From the NCBI GenBank assembly GCA_029168955.1, contig JAPDOI010000172.1:62001-126000 (forward strand): 64,000 nucleotides of DNA. The letters are read 5' to 3'. This DNA is from Aplectana chamaeleonis. Its lineage: Eukaryota > Nematoda > Chromadorea > Rhabditida > Cosmocercidae. Each line of letters begins with the position of its first letter. Within the stretch, counting starts at the first letter, position 1. The translations under genes were made by a program, and so were the position numbers. Positions 21,430 to 32,439 of this stretch are shown here, one piece after another. Below the pieces are notes generated by a model. That model saw only the letters and a program-made list of their open reading frames with translations. It was not told the DNA's origin and did no database searches.

Positions 21430-21607
21430 CTCGGCTACCACCGTTACCATCATTCTTTGTTTGGTAGGCTTGATCATACTGCTGGTGGTTGTCGCAGTTA
21501 TTGGGTTCATCGTGTTTTCCAAGAGAAAGAGAAAGGCAAACGCCTCGAAGTCTTCTGCTTCTCAAAAGAGCGGAAGCAAGAAGAAGAAGAAAACAGGGAA
21601 GAAGTAG
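21430..21607 (+). CDS. Terminal exon: transmembrane helix and basic tail of the glycine-rich gene
   Basis: A long T run and CAG (21427-21429) is followed by one base completing a split Ser codon, then 58 codons and TAG. ATTVTII is followed by about 24 hydrophobic residues (ILCLVGLIILLVVVAVIGFI, then VF), a single membrane-spanning helix. SKRKRK follows, then a Ser/Lys tail (SQKSGSKKKKKTGKK). The positive-inside rule places the tail in the cytoplasm and the glycine-rich repeats outside, a type I-like topology. The upstream exon is about 6 kb away and that intron holds repeats, so RNA evidence would be needed to prove the join. Confidence 0.72.
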
Positions 21608-21640
21608 ACGTTTCATTTGGTGTTCACTCATGTATTACGC

Positions 21641-21646
21641 AATAAA
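21641..21646 (+). promoter_or_regulatory. Polyadenylation signal AATAAA
   Basis: AATAAA lies 34 bases after the stop codon of the transmembrane exon, a normal position for a compact nematode 3' UTR. This supports the exon as the true 3' end. Confidence 0.7.
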
Positions 21647-21924
21647 ATTTTGCGCACCTAAAATCTCATCGAGCTGAACGCAGACAAGCCGTTTCTACGA
21701 GCGAAAAATATAAAAAACGTGTTTTCCTGAGAATGAATGATGTCGCAGAAACTTTCCATATGACATTTTCGACTCAAGCCTTCCCTTTCCGGCTAATTTG
21801 AGTGACAGTGAGACAGCTGAAAGGCCAGCTGCTTGAGTTTTTCTATTTTCATGGTGTTCAAACACTTGATCTATCAGCTTTTGTTGTATTTCTCGCCGTG
21901 TGAATTTGCGAAAAAAAAACCAAT

Positions 21925-22085
21925 GTATGGTTTCCGTTTTCGATCTAGTCATGCATGGACCAGGCGGCCGGCCGTGCCGTGTTGGTGGCATCACATGCCA
22001 AGGTGGTTTCGGTAGCTCGCGCGGTGACGTACCGTCGCAGCCCCGCGTATTCATCAAACTAAAATTGTTACGTAAACTCTACAGC
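21925..22085. repeat. Family R repeat, second copy
   Basis: Matches 15648-15812 over most of its length, including GTATGGTTTCCGTTTTCGAT, CATGGACCAGG and CCGTCGCAGCCCCGC. No inverted ends were obvious. Function unknown. Confidence 0.6.
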
Positions 22086-22092
22086 CGCATAC

Positions 22093-22210
22093 TTTGCGTT
22101 CCCCATTGAATGTTTGCGCAAACTCGGTGCACCTATATCAGAGCATATTGCACTAAGTTTGCGCCAACATTCATTAGGGTAAGCAAAGTCTCACTAGGTT
22201 TCATGCCGAC
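22093..22210. repeat. Foldback MITE, about 140-bp family (copy 2)
   Basis: Arms with TTTGCGCAAACTCGGTGCA and its complement, diverged from the copy at 21087. The right end reads TCATGCCGAC. Confidence 0.7.
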
Positions 22211-22524
22211 TGTATGTATAGGTAGACTCTGGAAATCACAAGGGCCCATAGCAAACCCCCCGCAGCCACCACATAAAGATGGCAGCCGACCTGAGGTACA
22301 TGGTGCCCAGATGCCACCTACTGTCGCCAACCCCGAGTGACCCTTTTTAGCAGGACAATTCTATTTGCTACAATCGGCCACACGATGGAGCTCACCCACA
22401 TGCGCTGGTCGCAGCGATAGCGCGCACAGCAAGTGTACCGCGCGGTCATATTGGAGGCGGCATTCTCACAGTTAGCAAGGGTGTGAGGTGGACAAATTTT
22501 ATTCCATGCATATCGTTTTCTTAA

Positions 22525-23072
22525 AGGCAGTGGTCACGATGAAAAACGTTATCGAAAAAACTACAAAAATCAGCTTAGATCAAAAACAGCTGAAAAACTA
22601 TGAAGATAGCGCGGTGAAAAACGGGCTAGAATTAGGGTTTCTAAGCCCAAAAAAAGCCAGTTCGTGCACACGTGCACAGCGTCGACCAAAAAGATCGCAG
22701 TCTCATGCCGAGCAGTCAAAAATCATCGACATTCAGAGGAAGAAACAAATGCAAATTTAACGAATAAAAACAGTTGAATAATGAAAGCATCACTTCAGTC
22801 AATGTTTTTGACTAGATGTGTACATAAATTCGGAGGTTCATTGATTGACATTCAATTTCAAGCTAACTGATGTTCTTGATATAAGAGGTCATCGATGCCG
22901 ATGATGTGGAGTGGGCTCGTCCACCATCAAAAGACAAGAATGCTCAGGTTTCAAATTTGGCCCAAAACAGTGGTTTTTTCGCGATTTTTTCGTATAGGTC
23001 CTACTACTCGAGACCCAGGAAAGGATTTGGAGAGAAAAAGACGACAAACATATTTGATCGCGACCACTGCCT
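22525..23072. mobile_element. TTAA-flanked element, family D (intact ends)
   Basis: TTAA at 22521-22524 and 23073-23076 flank AGGCAGTGGTCACGAT and its inverse. The 548-bp interior differs from families A, B and C and has no transposase. A second, inverted and truncated copy lies at 32850-33321. Confidence 0.88.
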
Positions 23073-23329
23073 TTAAGGTCTGCTTTCTATCCTACTAAGC
23101 TAAGTTCATTACAAATTATGCTCTGCTATTTCTGCTTACACGTTTTCAGCAGTTGCACAACAAAATTTTTGAAACGGCACAGAAGTTCATGGTCGCTGTT
23201 TTTTTGGTAAAGTCCGCAGGTTACTCGAAACTTGATGAGAATGATTTTTGACGTCGAAAATTATCCAGTCTCCCCCGTGCTATTGACGTTGGAAATTATC
23301 CAGTCTCTCCCTTGCTATACTTACCTTAT

Positions 23330-25802
23330 TCAAAACTAAGCAAGGGATTCAAGATGTTCAATCTACGCGTGGTGGATCTGTGGACTCGACGTCATGGAGA
23401 CTCATCAAACGGACATCAATCACTCAATGTGGAGTTTTTTTCTTATGGGGAGTGTAACTGGCTAGCTGCTACACTCCTCTGTATTCTACTTCTACGAGTT
23501 GGCATTGAGAGGAATCGGGGACCGCGCAGCAAGGCATCACGATATCCCTACTGTCACTGCGGGCTATCTGCTCAACGTGCAAGCATTCAATGTGGTGGTT
23601 GCCTTGGCTAGGTGCACCTCAAATGTTCGGGATTGTCCCGCTATGATGACTACACTCATGCTTATTGTTGCATGTCTTGCTCTGTAAATCCTCCCAGGGT
23701 TCCTCACCATAGTCTTAGCATTTATCAACTCAATATCAATGGCCTGTGTGCCAAAATTGCTGAACTCACAGTGTATGTAGATCGCACTCAACCTGATGTC
23801 ATCCTCCTGCGGGGGACCAAGCTTAGCACATCTTCCTCCTCCCTCCCCCGTCACCCCGGTTATTTATCCTATAATATTCCACGTACTTCCCATGGTGGTG
23901 GTATTTCAACACTTGTAAAATCACCTATCCCTTCTCACCTAATTGCTCTACATACTCATGATGTCGTTGAATGTCTTGGTGTTCATATTGTATTACAAAG
24001 TGGCCCCCTGATATTGCCAAAGTCTATATACCCCCATCCACATCCTGTCCCAATGCGTTTGACCCCACAAATTACTTACTTGCTGTTCATGCTGCCTTGT
24101 CATCTAGTTCGGTTGTAGTAGCTGGTAAATTCAATGCTCATCCTTCGTGGTTCTCTCCTATATAGCCTGACAATAGAGGAGAGCTCATTGAATTATTTGC
24201 TGATGATTGTGATATTGTACCGATCAATGAGGATTCTCCCACTCGTCTTCCGGCAGTGGGTAGCCTTTCCTCACCCGACATGACTTTTGTATCATCCTCG
24301 CTAGCTATCTCCTGTAACTGGTCTACCAATGTGGCCCTGGCCAGAGATCATGTTCCCATAATTACGTCACTGGATTTGTCACTTAATAGCTTGCTTGCTC
24401 CGTTTTCTGGCTCTCGTTGCAAGTCTTATTCTAATAATCGTAAGGCCAACTGGGACCTATTCAAAGAGGTGTTGCTCAGCCAGGTGGCCGACTACCCGAT
24501 GAACGGAACAGTCTACGACAAGGAGAAGTTTATCGTCAGTGCCATCGAACGTGCCTCCAAAGCAGCTATTCCTACTGGACGTGTTAGGACTTTTCACCCA
24601 AAGGTGCCCAGCGAAGTCCTTGATCTGATCATCATGAGAGACGACAAGCGAAGATCGGACCCCAATGATCCTACGATACAACAGCTGTCTGACAACATTA
24701 CCGAGCTGCTAGATCAAAACAAGCAGCAGCGCTGGAAAGAGCTTACCGAGTCAATTGATTTTACCGTGGATGCCAGAAAAGCTTGGACTACACTGAAACG
24801 AATTTCTGGCAAAAAGATGAGCACGGACCGCAACATGCTCAAGTTTCCGTCTGGAAGATTCGAGCATGGATACAAAGCAGCTTGTCTGCTCGGCAAAATT
24901 TCACATCTGCATCATCGCCTCGAAATATGCAAAACAGACGAACAATGCGAGCAATCAGGAAGCTCAATCGGCTGGATGTCCCTGCTAATACTCCTTCCGC
25001 CAGAAGATCATCAAGTCGATTAAAAACTTGCGTGCAGAGGGACCTGACGGGATCTCGGCTGTTCATCTCAAGCACCTTCCTGATCCCTACTATGAACTCT
25101 GATCTCATATATTCGTCATCCAGTTCTGGTGTTATTCCGGCGCGCTGGAAACAAGCTGTCATCATTCCCATCGCCAAACCAGGCAAGCCAAAGGGGAAAG
25201 GCTGCCTCAGACCGCCCCATCTCCCTCCTCTCCCCCTTGCCAAGCTTTTGGAAGAAGTCGTCAATCCGCTCCTCCAAAACGCCTTACAGCACAACACTCA
25301 CCAGCATGGTTTCAAGAAGGAGCATTCTTCCATTACTGCCTTGACATCAATCCCCGAGCATATCATCGCTGGATTTAATCGCAAGACTCCGGCTGGTAGA
25401 AGCCTAGTCGTCGCCATTGATATCACTGCTGCGTTTGATAGCGTAAGTATCCCGCTTCTATCGAAATCGGTCCCTTTGAGAGCTGGTGCCCCGCAAGGCG
25501 GGGTGTTGTCCCCTAGCCTGCTTTCGCTATTTCTGTCTGATATTCCTGAGCCACCAACTGGTATTCATCTGTGCCTGTACGCTGATGACATCACCATCGT
25601 TTGCACGGACTCAATTATAGACCGAGCCGCTGCCACCTTGAACACCAAAGTTGCTGACTGTTTCTGCCTCCCAGTCAAGTGTCACACTATGTACAACGGC
25701 TACTATCGAACATCGGCTTCATTCCAAGGTCATCTGGCAGCCGCAGTGGGCAGTCGGTCTTTGCACTGTTCTCCAAGGCCTCCCTCGCCAACCACATCCT
25801 GA
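23330..25802 (+). pseudogene. LINE ORF2 with PHD-like finger, endonuclease and reverse transcriptase, decayed
   Basis: The N-terminal part has a PHD-like zinc finger: YPYCHCG, IQCGGC, a TAG where a Trp is expected (23609-23611), then HLKCSG and AYCCMSC. The endonuclease follows (IYQLNINGL, SHGGGISTLV). The frame shifts near 24000 into one with VVVAGKFNAH, a TAG at 24163 and LPAVGSLSSPDMTF. The RT has HQHGFKKEHSS, VVAIDITAAFDSV, GAPQGGVLSP and YADD at 25578-25589. Only about 16 residues separate FDSV from APQGG, where this class normally has about 60 or more, so an internal deletion is likely. The C-terminal RT region is absent. Confidence 0.8.
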
Positions 25803-25866
25803 CATTCTGTTGTGGCCATTTGGAACTTCATCTCTACGTCAGACCTCTATATTCTCATCTTTCAAC

Positions 25867-26470
25867 ATGGTCGCCAGTACTCGCCGTTCGAAAAGATCTG
25901 TTTCTACCAGCCATACTGACAGTTCGTCACACTTGTCTCTCGAGGACGCTATGGAGGACCTGAATGACTCGACCGCTGTTCCGGACTGTGTTAAAATCGC
26001 ATTCTCCAAGCTAGCAGAGGAGCTCGAAGTTGTACGACAGGAGCGAGACCAGCTACGTGAGGAGAACAGGTTGTTACAAGAGAAATTCGGTGTTCCACAT
26101 GATCTTGGTATCCGTTCTGATGCATTTACGAATTTTGATCGCGTGATTAATTCCGGTGACCCCCTCCCCCCCTGATCAACCTCGTTGCGATTGTGAGGAA
26201 ATCGAGCGCTTCAGATCAAGCTTCAGATCAATTGTATTGAGTGGAATTTCTGAGTCTGATTCTGATGATGTAGCTGACAAATTAAGTCATGATCATGATA
26301 AGTTATGAGTGTTTTAGGTCATCTCAAAGTTGAATGCTCTCCTTTATCAGTGTAAAGGCTTGGTAGGTCATGGTAGATCTAGATTGATGAAAGTAGTTCT
26401 TCCAGCCTCATATTTTCAGCGTTCCGCAGGGAGAAACGCCCCGAAACTGCTCAGAGGATCGCGGGGTCGT
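25867..26470 (+). pseudogene. LINE ORF1 relic (coiled coil plus RNA-binding domain)
   Basis: ATG at 25867 opens about 100 codons: a Ser/Arg-rich start, then a clear coiled coil (KLAEELEVVRQERDQLREEN). A frame change near 26170 leads to CDCEEIERFRSSFRSIVLSG, matching in style the RSIVISG block of the ORF1 at 8089. Further fragments (GHLKVECSP, MKVVLPAS) run to about 26440. It directly abuts the RT fragment on its left, as if the 5' end of one element joined the broken end of another. Confidence 0.65.
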
Positions 26471-26488
26471 AATGGAGCACAATAGGCT

Positions 26489-26732
26489 TTTACCTCGACG
26501 AGAATAGCGAGGGCAGCACGACGTGGAGAGCTGCTGTTCGAGCAGCACGTGTTGCCTTTGTGCTGCTCTTAGCAGCACGTGCTGCCCTCGTCCACCTTTC
26601 GTCGCCCCAGCTGCTGCTCCCCGTTTTAGCCAGCGCAGTGTGGTAACTTTGCTCAAAGTGGTTCATTTGGGCAGCTACAAGGACATTCATAATCAGTTTG
26701 GAGAGTTATTTCTTTTGAGCATGTACATTTAG
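26489..26732. repeat. Hairpin-bearing repeat, family J (copy 1)
   Basis: A hairpin of CGAGGGCAGCAC..GTGCTGCCCTCG (26511-26592) is followed by about 130 bp that matches 28690-28830 (GGTTCATTTGGGCAGCTACA, CATAATCAGTTTGGAGAGTT). Copy 2 is at 28629-28830. Confidence 0.7.
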
Positions 26733-26859
26733 ACTTCTGGGTATCTGTATACATAGTGCACACGCACGCCGCTTCGCAGCGTACTTGTGGGCGTGCTTTA
26801 AGATCTATGGATTATTTGATTTACAGAGCAGTGCCTCGCTGCGCTAAACAGCCTCGAAG

Positions 26860-27290
26860 GCACAGTGCAACATCAGGAGTAAAATTTGATATTATAGCCC
26901 GCCCACCGAGAATAGCAACCCTGCCAAGCGCGAGATCTCAATTCGCTGTAATAGGTGAGAAACTTCAAGGAAAATGTCGGCTCCGCCCCAAAGGCCTAAC
27001 TGCATCGCCCCGGAAAGGGAACCAAGAGCTCTGCTATTGTACATTTTGCTTTTGAGCATCGCCACACAAACTAATTAACATTCCGTTCGCAAAAATTTGG
27101 GTTACCTTTTCGGGGTCTAAACGCTTGATTATGCTTTTAGGGTGTTGTGAGCGGGGTCGACTTTTTCCGTATAGTTTCTCACTTATTTCATCGAATTGAG
27201 TTCTCGAGCTTGACAGGGTTGCTATGCACGGTGAACGGACTATAATATCGAATTTTACCCCTGAGGTACAGTTCCGCACGATTTTTCGCA
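26860..27290. repeat. Inverted-repeat element with about 150-bp arms
   Basis: 26868-27020 is similar to the complement of 27110-27275 (AAATTTGATATTATAGCCCG against its complement; CAAGC.CGAGA.CTCAATTCG). About 90 bp separates the arms. The arms have drifted, so the insertion is old. Confidence 0.65.
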
Positions 27291-27693
27291 GAAAAAACAT
27301 TTTGCGCTTGCAAAGCGCTGCATCGCTATAACTTGCTTCAAAGTGGTCCGATTCCAATTTTGAAGTAATTTCTAAATTGCTTTCAATGAGTCCTATGCGA
27401 TAGTATCAGAAAACAATAGATTGAAGGCAAGAAGTGCATCGAATTATGCATATTCGCACCAAAAAATCCCTCACTATGAATTGGTCAGATGATCATGACA
27501 GCAGAAATCTTTCATTTTCTAATCTGTGGTCGACATGAATTTTTGAAGGAAATGCACCTTTTTCAACAGGATACCGGAGTCGCAATGACTCTTTATTTGC
27601 CTCACTGAGAGGAACACGAAAACTACCTCAAAATTTCATTTCGTCAATTTTGAAGCGAGATATGGCGATAAGGCGCTTTTTCTGAGAAATATT

Positions 27694-27968
27694 GCAGTGA
27701 CTCTTTCGCTGCTGCCCAACGACTCCTTCGCGATCCCGGACCATCCCCCGACTCCCAAGTGACCCTGGACTCCGCGGCTTCGCCTCGACTTCCCCGTGGA
27801 TCACGCTTTCGCTATTCTACTGGGACTCCCCCGGAACTCTTCTGTGACCCTACCGCGATTCGGTCAATAAAGAATCGTCCGCGGTTCTGCCCCTCATCTC
27901 CACTGCAACTCTTCCGGCAGGCGTCAAACCGGAGGAGTTGCGGCGAAGTCGCGGCAATATATCTCAGA
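27694..27968. repeat. GC-rich CCGCGACT-type repeat, family I (copy 1)
   Basis: Repeated CGACTCC/CGATCCC words end in GGAGTTGCGGCGAAGTCGCGGC and CTCAGAG. The same right end is seen at 42700-42751. Probably a foldback element whose left arm has been expanded by short tandem duplications. Confidence 0.6.
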
Positions 27969-28445
27969 GTTGTATGAGCAAAAACATCACAAAAAGCTTT
28001 TTTTGCAAAAAAAACTTGCGCTTTCCTGTATGTTTTCAAGGAAATCAGTTACCCTATTCTCAATAAAGCTTACACAGGGTACTTATGTATTGCAATGCAT
28101 AACTCTTCACAGTCTGACACAGATTTTTTGAAGAAGAGAATCCGCCGAGAAAGTTATGTCACACTTCCCCATGGTTTGGTGAACTTTCCGGGGTGCATTA
28201 ATGTCCTGCTCAGTTCTTGAGCTCATCCCAGAAAGCTGTCTCCCCAGGAAGTGATTATGAATGAGCATTCGAAGGAATAGGCACAAATGAGCAGTAGAAC
28301 AGTACTCAGAACTGATTGTTCTCTTGATTTCCCATTGACACGAAGCAAGGTCAATGACCACAGCTGCACAGCTGCATGCGTGGACAGTGGGTGTGACAGC
28401 CGGGTGTCGATTGTTAACGACGGATGACGATGAATAATTTCCGTT

Positions 28446-28497
28446 CACTTTCTCTCTCACACACACACACACACAGACGGTCACACACACACACACT
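28446..28497. repeat. (CA)n microsatellite, interrupted
   Basis: Two runs of CA repeats are split by CAGACGGT. A preceding CTCTCTCT run is also present. Confidence 0.9.
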
Positions 28498-28628
28498 TAG
28501 CCAAAAATAGTTAGTAGGATCAATTGACATCTTGTTTTTTTGTGTTTTTCTCCTAAACAATGTGTACAGAGTTTAAGCAAAACAATCGGTCGTCATCTTA
28601 AAAGTTGTAAGGGGGCGCACTCAGCTCC

Positions 28629-28830
28629 TCGAGAACAACGAGGGCAGCACAAATGGACGAGCTCCTGCTTGAGGAGCACGTGCTGCCCTCGTTCTCCATT
28701 CTTCTCCTCAGCTGCTGCTCTCTCTTGTGGCCAGCACCGTGTGCAACATTTCTCAAAATGGTCCACTCGGGTAGCTACAAGCACAGTCATAATCAGCATG
28801 AAGAGTTCTTCGCTTCTAAACGTGCACATG
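28629..28830. repeat. Hairpin-bearing repeat, family J (copy 2)
   Basis: CGAGGGCAGCACAAATGGAC and GTGCTGCCCTCG form the hairpin. The right part matches copy 1 at 26489. 28840-29500 has no recognised feature. Confidence 0.7.
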
Positions 28831-29510
28831 CTCTACTCTCATACAACTTAGAGTTAGAGTTCACACAACCAATCGATCTCCAGCCATATCACAAGGACTA
28901 CCCTAAAGCGTACGCGCAAAAAAAACGTATTCTTTTTTAAATTTCTGCAGGTAGGCCTACCAGGTTGTGATATATCGCAAAGAGGCCACCCAAAATACGC
29001 AAGCTTCGGAGAAAAACTCGTTTGAAAATCCCGTAGCATTCAGCTTCCTTTAAATACGTCTGTTCGGTGTGTATTGTGTAATACACCAATGTCGAAAATT
29101 TGAACGTCTGAATTGGTTTAGCCCCTTAGCTTTTTAGGTTCCGCAATTCTTTTCGCCTCTTTGTTGCCGAAATTCTCTAAGACAAGAAGCTCTTAATACA
29201 GAGGTTTGAACGAGGACCTCTCGGAATAAAGAAAATAGACTTTTGGAGTTTCGCGGCCTATCGGAACCTGTCGTGGTGCTTCTGTTCCTGGTGTCAGATG
29301 ATGCCTTTTCAGACCTCGAAACAATTTCGACGAACTTATAGCATTATAAATGCGCTACATTGAGGTCTCAAGTTTCGCTATCTCCACTTGGTTCAAGCAT
29401 TGGAGTGAGAAGAAAACTCAAAGTGCGGATTTCCGCCTAAAAAAAGGAAGCTGCCTTTAAAGGCACAGAACACCCAGAAGATGATTTTTTAGTTTTTATG
29501 CTGGTCTTAA

Positions 29511-29995
29511 AGGCAGTGTTCACGATGGTTCTCGTTTCTAAGTTTTCCACTCAAAACAATGCGTTGAGAACCAAGTGTTTCCGAAATCACGAAGAAACGG
29601 CGAGGAACGCACTAATTCGTCTTATTTCAGTGACATTATTCCATGGCTTAGACTAGTTGTCTGTTTGGATGAACATGTTCACGGTGGTTGTCACCGGTAA
29701 AAAATGGGACCAATCGAAAATGGAAGAATATTTTGGCGAAACAGTATTAGTTAGGGGCCCTGAAGGAAAGAACGGAGCAATAGAAAGTAGGGAATTGTTA
29801 AGGACGGTCCACAAAAGATTTCATCGTTGCAACGAACAGTTCCACTGATACTTAAGAGGCGGGCTGATACTTGAAGATTTCTGTGCCCTTCCGGTGCATT
29901 TTTCTCGGTTTCTTCGTCATTTCAGTTCTACTGGGCTGCCAAGCAACCGATTTAGCGATTAATCTCAAAATCGAAGATTATCGTGAACACTGCCT
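29511..29995. mobile_element. TTAA-flanked element, family B (485 bp)
   Basis: TTAA at 29507-29510 and 29996-29999; ends AGGCAGTGTTCACGAT and complement. The interior matches, in reverse, 38124-38607 and 54843-55326 (GAACATGTTCACGGTGGTTG, TTTTTCTCGGTTTCTTCGTC). The 63-codon frame inside (29657-29848) is not conserved in the other copies and is not called. Confidence 0.92.
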
Positions 29996-30002
29996 TTAAG
30001 GA

Positions 30003-30423
30003 GGGTCACACTTTGATCACAATAGTATCTATTTTTTTCGTCCGAAACCCCTATGAACAGAGTTATGGCTTATTAAAGATGCCTGTAATTAAAGGGTGAA
30101 AAATTGGCGGATGAGTTGTCTCTTATCTTCATTTGCAATCGTTGCCCGAGGGCGAGCCAGGATAAGGAGACAGTCTGGCTATGGTCTGAAGAACGACGAC
30201 TTGTTGAGAATTCAGTCATTTATCTAGCCGCTACAGGTTTGGAAATCTGGTGAGGGGTGTGGCCCGTGGTGGTGAGCGAAGGAGGTCGGGCCTAAGGTGG
30301 TCGCCTATATCTCGCTTATTCGGAGGAATTGAGATCTCGCACTTGGCACGTCTTATAAAAGGGGGTCTACTAGACAATCAAATAAAAATCACAAAATTCA
30401 TATCTGAGGGTGTAGTGTGACTT
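30003..30423. repeat. TTAA-superfamily-like repeat, family E
   Basis: GGGTCACACTTTGATCACAA at the left, a near-inverse GAGGGTGTAGTGTGACTTCA at the right. The interior resembles 37540-37960 and 9890-10170. It lies directly against the family B element with only seven bases between. Confidence 0.65.
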
Positions 30424-30429
30424 CAAGGT

Positions 30430-31790
30430 ACGCAACCGCTTGTTTGGAGGGGGCTGTGGTGGGGGTTAGGTGTTCTCACCGCGTTTTCTGAGACGACGCA
30501 TTATGAAATAATCAATGTCGAATTCGTATAGAGTGTACTGTCGCATATGAGAAAGCTTGCCAGAAGCCTGTATGAAGGGAAAGCAAACCACAGATGATGT
30601 CGAGTATCTTTGCAGCCATCTTCCAGAAAAGACACAGAACGGATATCAAATTGGGGAATAGTTATGTAAGCAAAGAAAGTGTGAGAACTGCTTCATAAGT
30701 ATTGTACGCGTATGTAGATTTTGAGGGATGCGTGCCTACTCCTACTCGCTATTTTTTAACCATCAATACTCTGCTCGAAATCTATTCTAAGATCCACCAA
30801 AAACGTCCTTTTTTCATGAGACAGTATGCCATCGCAAGGAATTACGGCGCAACTGTCTTTTAATCGGTAGGCAGATCATTAAATGATTGGAAGTGCACCG
30901 CTATATTTCTCCATGCCTCAGTATTCCGCTGTTTTTTATAATAGAAATCCTGAGCTCTATAGAAGTACCCCAAAAATTAGGTTGTTCACATTAGACTAAA
31001 AATGTAGAGCACATAAATCATTGAATCTGTAGTAAACTAGGAAATCTGTATATTACCAAACATGTTTTGGTAATTTTTCATCATTTCCATCGAAATCCAG
31101 TAAGAATGCATTCAAGTGAGCTTTCGGATCGGATAAGCAGGGTGGGGCGCCGCAACATGCGCTCGGCGGGAGGCGGACACGCGGAGTTTTTGGCATGGTC
31201 TGAGTCTGGGGTCTTGCCCGTAAACTTTTCAGTTCCAAGCGTGAGCGATTCACCTGTTGACCTGCGCGGCCACCTCAAAGGTGGTAATTTGATGGAAAAT
31301 TCACATTGTCGTTGCATCAAGTCTTCCAAAAAAAATCTGGTACTTTATTGATCATCAAATCGAACGCCGTCTAGAGAAAAAGGATTTTCGTTAGGTTTGA
31401 GATGGTACACTCGAGTAAAATAGTTCCTTGCGAGCAATGTGAATGGTTCAGCTCGGTTAAAGGCTGATGAATTATACTGAAAAAGATGATGAGTGGTCAT
31501 TCTCATAGGATGATAGTTGTGTGGAACCGACCGAAAATTTGAGAAATGTTCAACCCTTTAGAAATAATTTGTTCAGTGTGTTTCACAAGATTCGACAACA
31601 ACTTGAGTTTTTTTTCAAATCTTGAAGGTAAGTGTCGAAAACTTTGGAAAATCACGTTCTTATTTTGAAATTCGTTTTCATGACTTTTAACTTTACTCGC
31701 ATTTTCCAGTGAAACATATTTTTTTGATTTTGGACAAGGACTCTGCGCTCGTCTAATACCAAACTTGGAGAACTCGACAACTCTCTGCAA
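30430..31790. other. No recognised gene
   Basis: Overlapping frames on both strands at 31053-31351 show neither splice signals nor a family resemblance. I see nothing convincing in this stretch. Confidence 0.4.
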
Positions 31791-31792
31791 TT

Positions 31793-32044
31793 TTATTTAT
31801 GAACATGTATTACAATTTTGAGAAATCTCTGCTCCACACACCTATCCGTCATCAGTGGCCTTCCAACACTCGATTGGCTGCCGTCTGCACCGACACCAGA
31901 AGGTGTACCTTTATAAAGATCCCAGAGAGCTTCTTCGTACTCGTTTTCGAATTCGATATTATCCCTGAATTGCACTTCCTTGTCTTGATCAATGCCACCA
32001 CCCGTACCACCGCGGTTTCTGCGTGAACCCAATTTATTAGCGGT
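31793..32044 (-). CDS. Possible terminal exon, unknown nematode protein
   Basis: Minus-strand frame ending in TAA at 31793 that overlaps an AATAAA. It reads through RRNRGGTGGGIDQDKEVQF, an acidic NIEFENEYEEALWDLYKGTP and a Gly/Ser stretch. Low-complexity glycine and an acidic aromatic helix look protein-like. Its connection to the exon at 32088-32352 is likely from order and strand, but the splice phases did not resolve. Function unknown. Confidence 0.4.
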   Translation of the reverse strand, partial: TANKLGSRRNRGGTGGGIDQDKEVQFRDNIEFENEYEEALWDLYKGTPSGVGADGSQSSVGRPLMTDRCVEQRFLKIVIHVHK

Positions 32045-32087
32045 AGCAACTGCATGCCATCAAACGTTGCGTTTACCTTTTTTCTTG

Positions 32088-32352
32088 TTATTTCAGCTTC
32101 GAAATTTCGTATCCTCTCGTCAGCGCTTTGGACTTGATGTAATCGAAGTGATTTCTCACTTGCTTTCCGTCGATTTCGAATCCATACTCCTCCTTGATTT
32201 CTTTTACCAATCGAGCCATAAGCGATCCTCTACGTGTCGATATAGCCACCGATCGAGCATTAGTGTTGGTCATAAGGACGTCTGGATTGTTCACACTGAA
32301 ATCATCGATAAACTTCGAAATCTGTCTCGGTATCTTTTGCGACCTTGCAGCT
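32088..32352 (-). CDS. Possible exon, helical SANT/MADF-like protein
   Basis: A TTTCTTCAG acceptor (32353-32361) opens a frame of 87 residues to TAA at 32088: SQKIPRQISKFIDDFSVNNP, then SLMARLVKEIKEEYGFEIDG and KQVRNHFDYIKSKALTRGYE. The alternating helices with basic and aromatic residues resemble small Myb/SANT or MADF-type DNA-binding folds, but this is a weak visual match. A strong internal donor (GTGAGA) follows KQ. Could be a host exon or part of a transposon-encoded protein. Confidence 0.42.
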
Positions 32353-32439
32353 CTGAAGAAACGAGTATTTAGCTAATTGTATTTTAAAGTTGATTTCCGC
32401 AACTTTCATGGATAAAGGAAGGCATAATCCCCCTATATA

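Noticed and set aside
28446..28497. Possible CRISPR-like spacing of CA runs
   Set aside because: It is a simple dinucleotide microsatellite in a eukaryotic genome.
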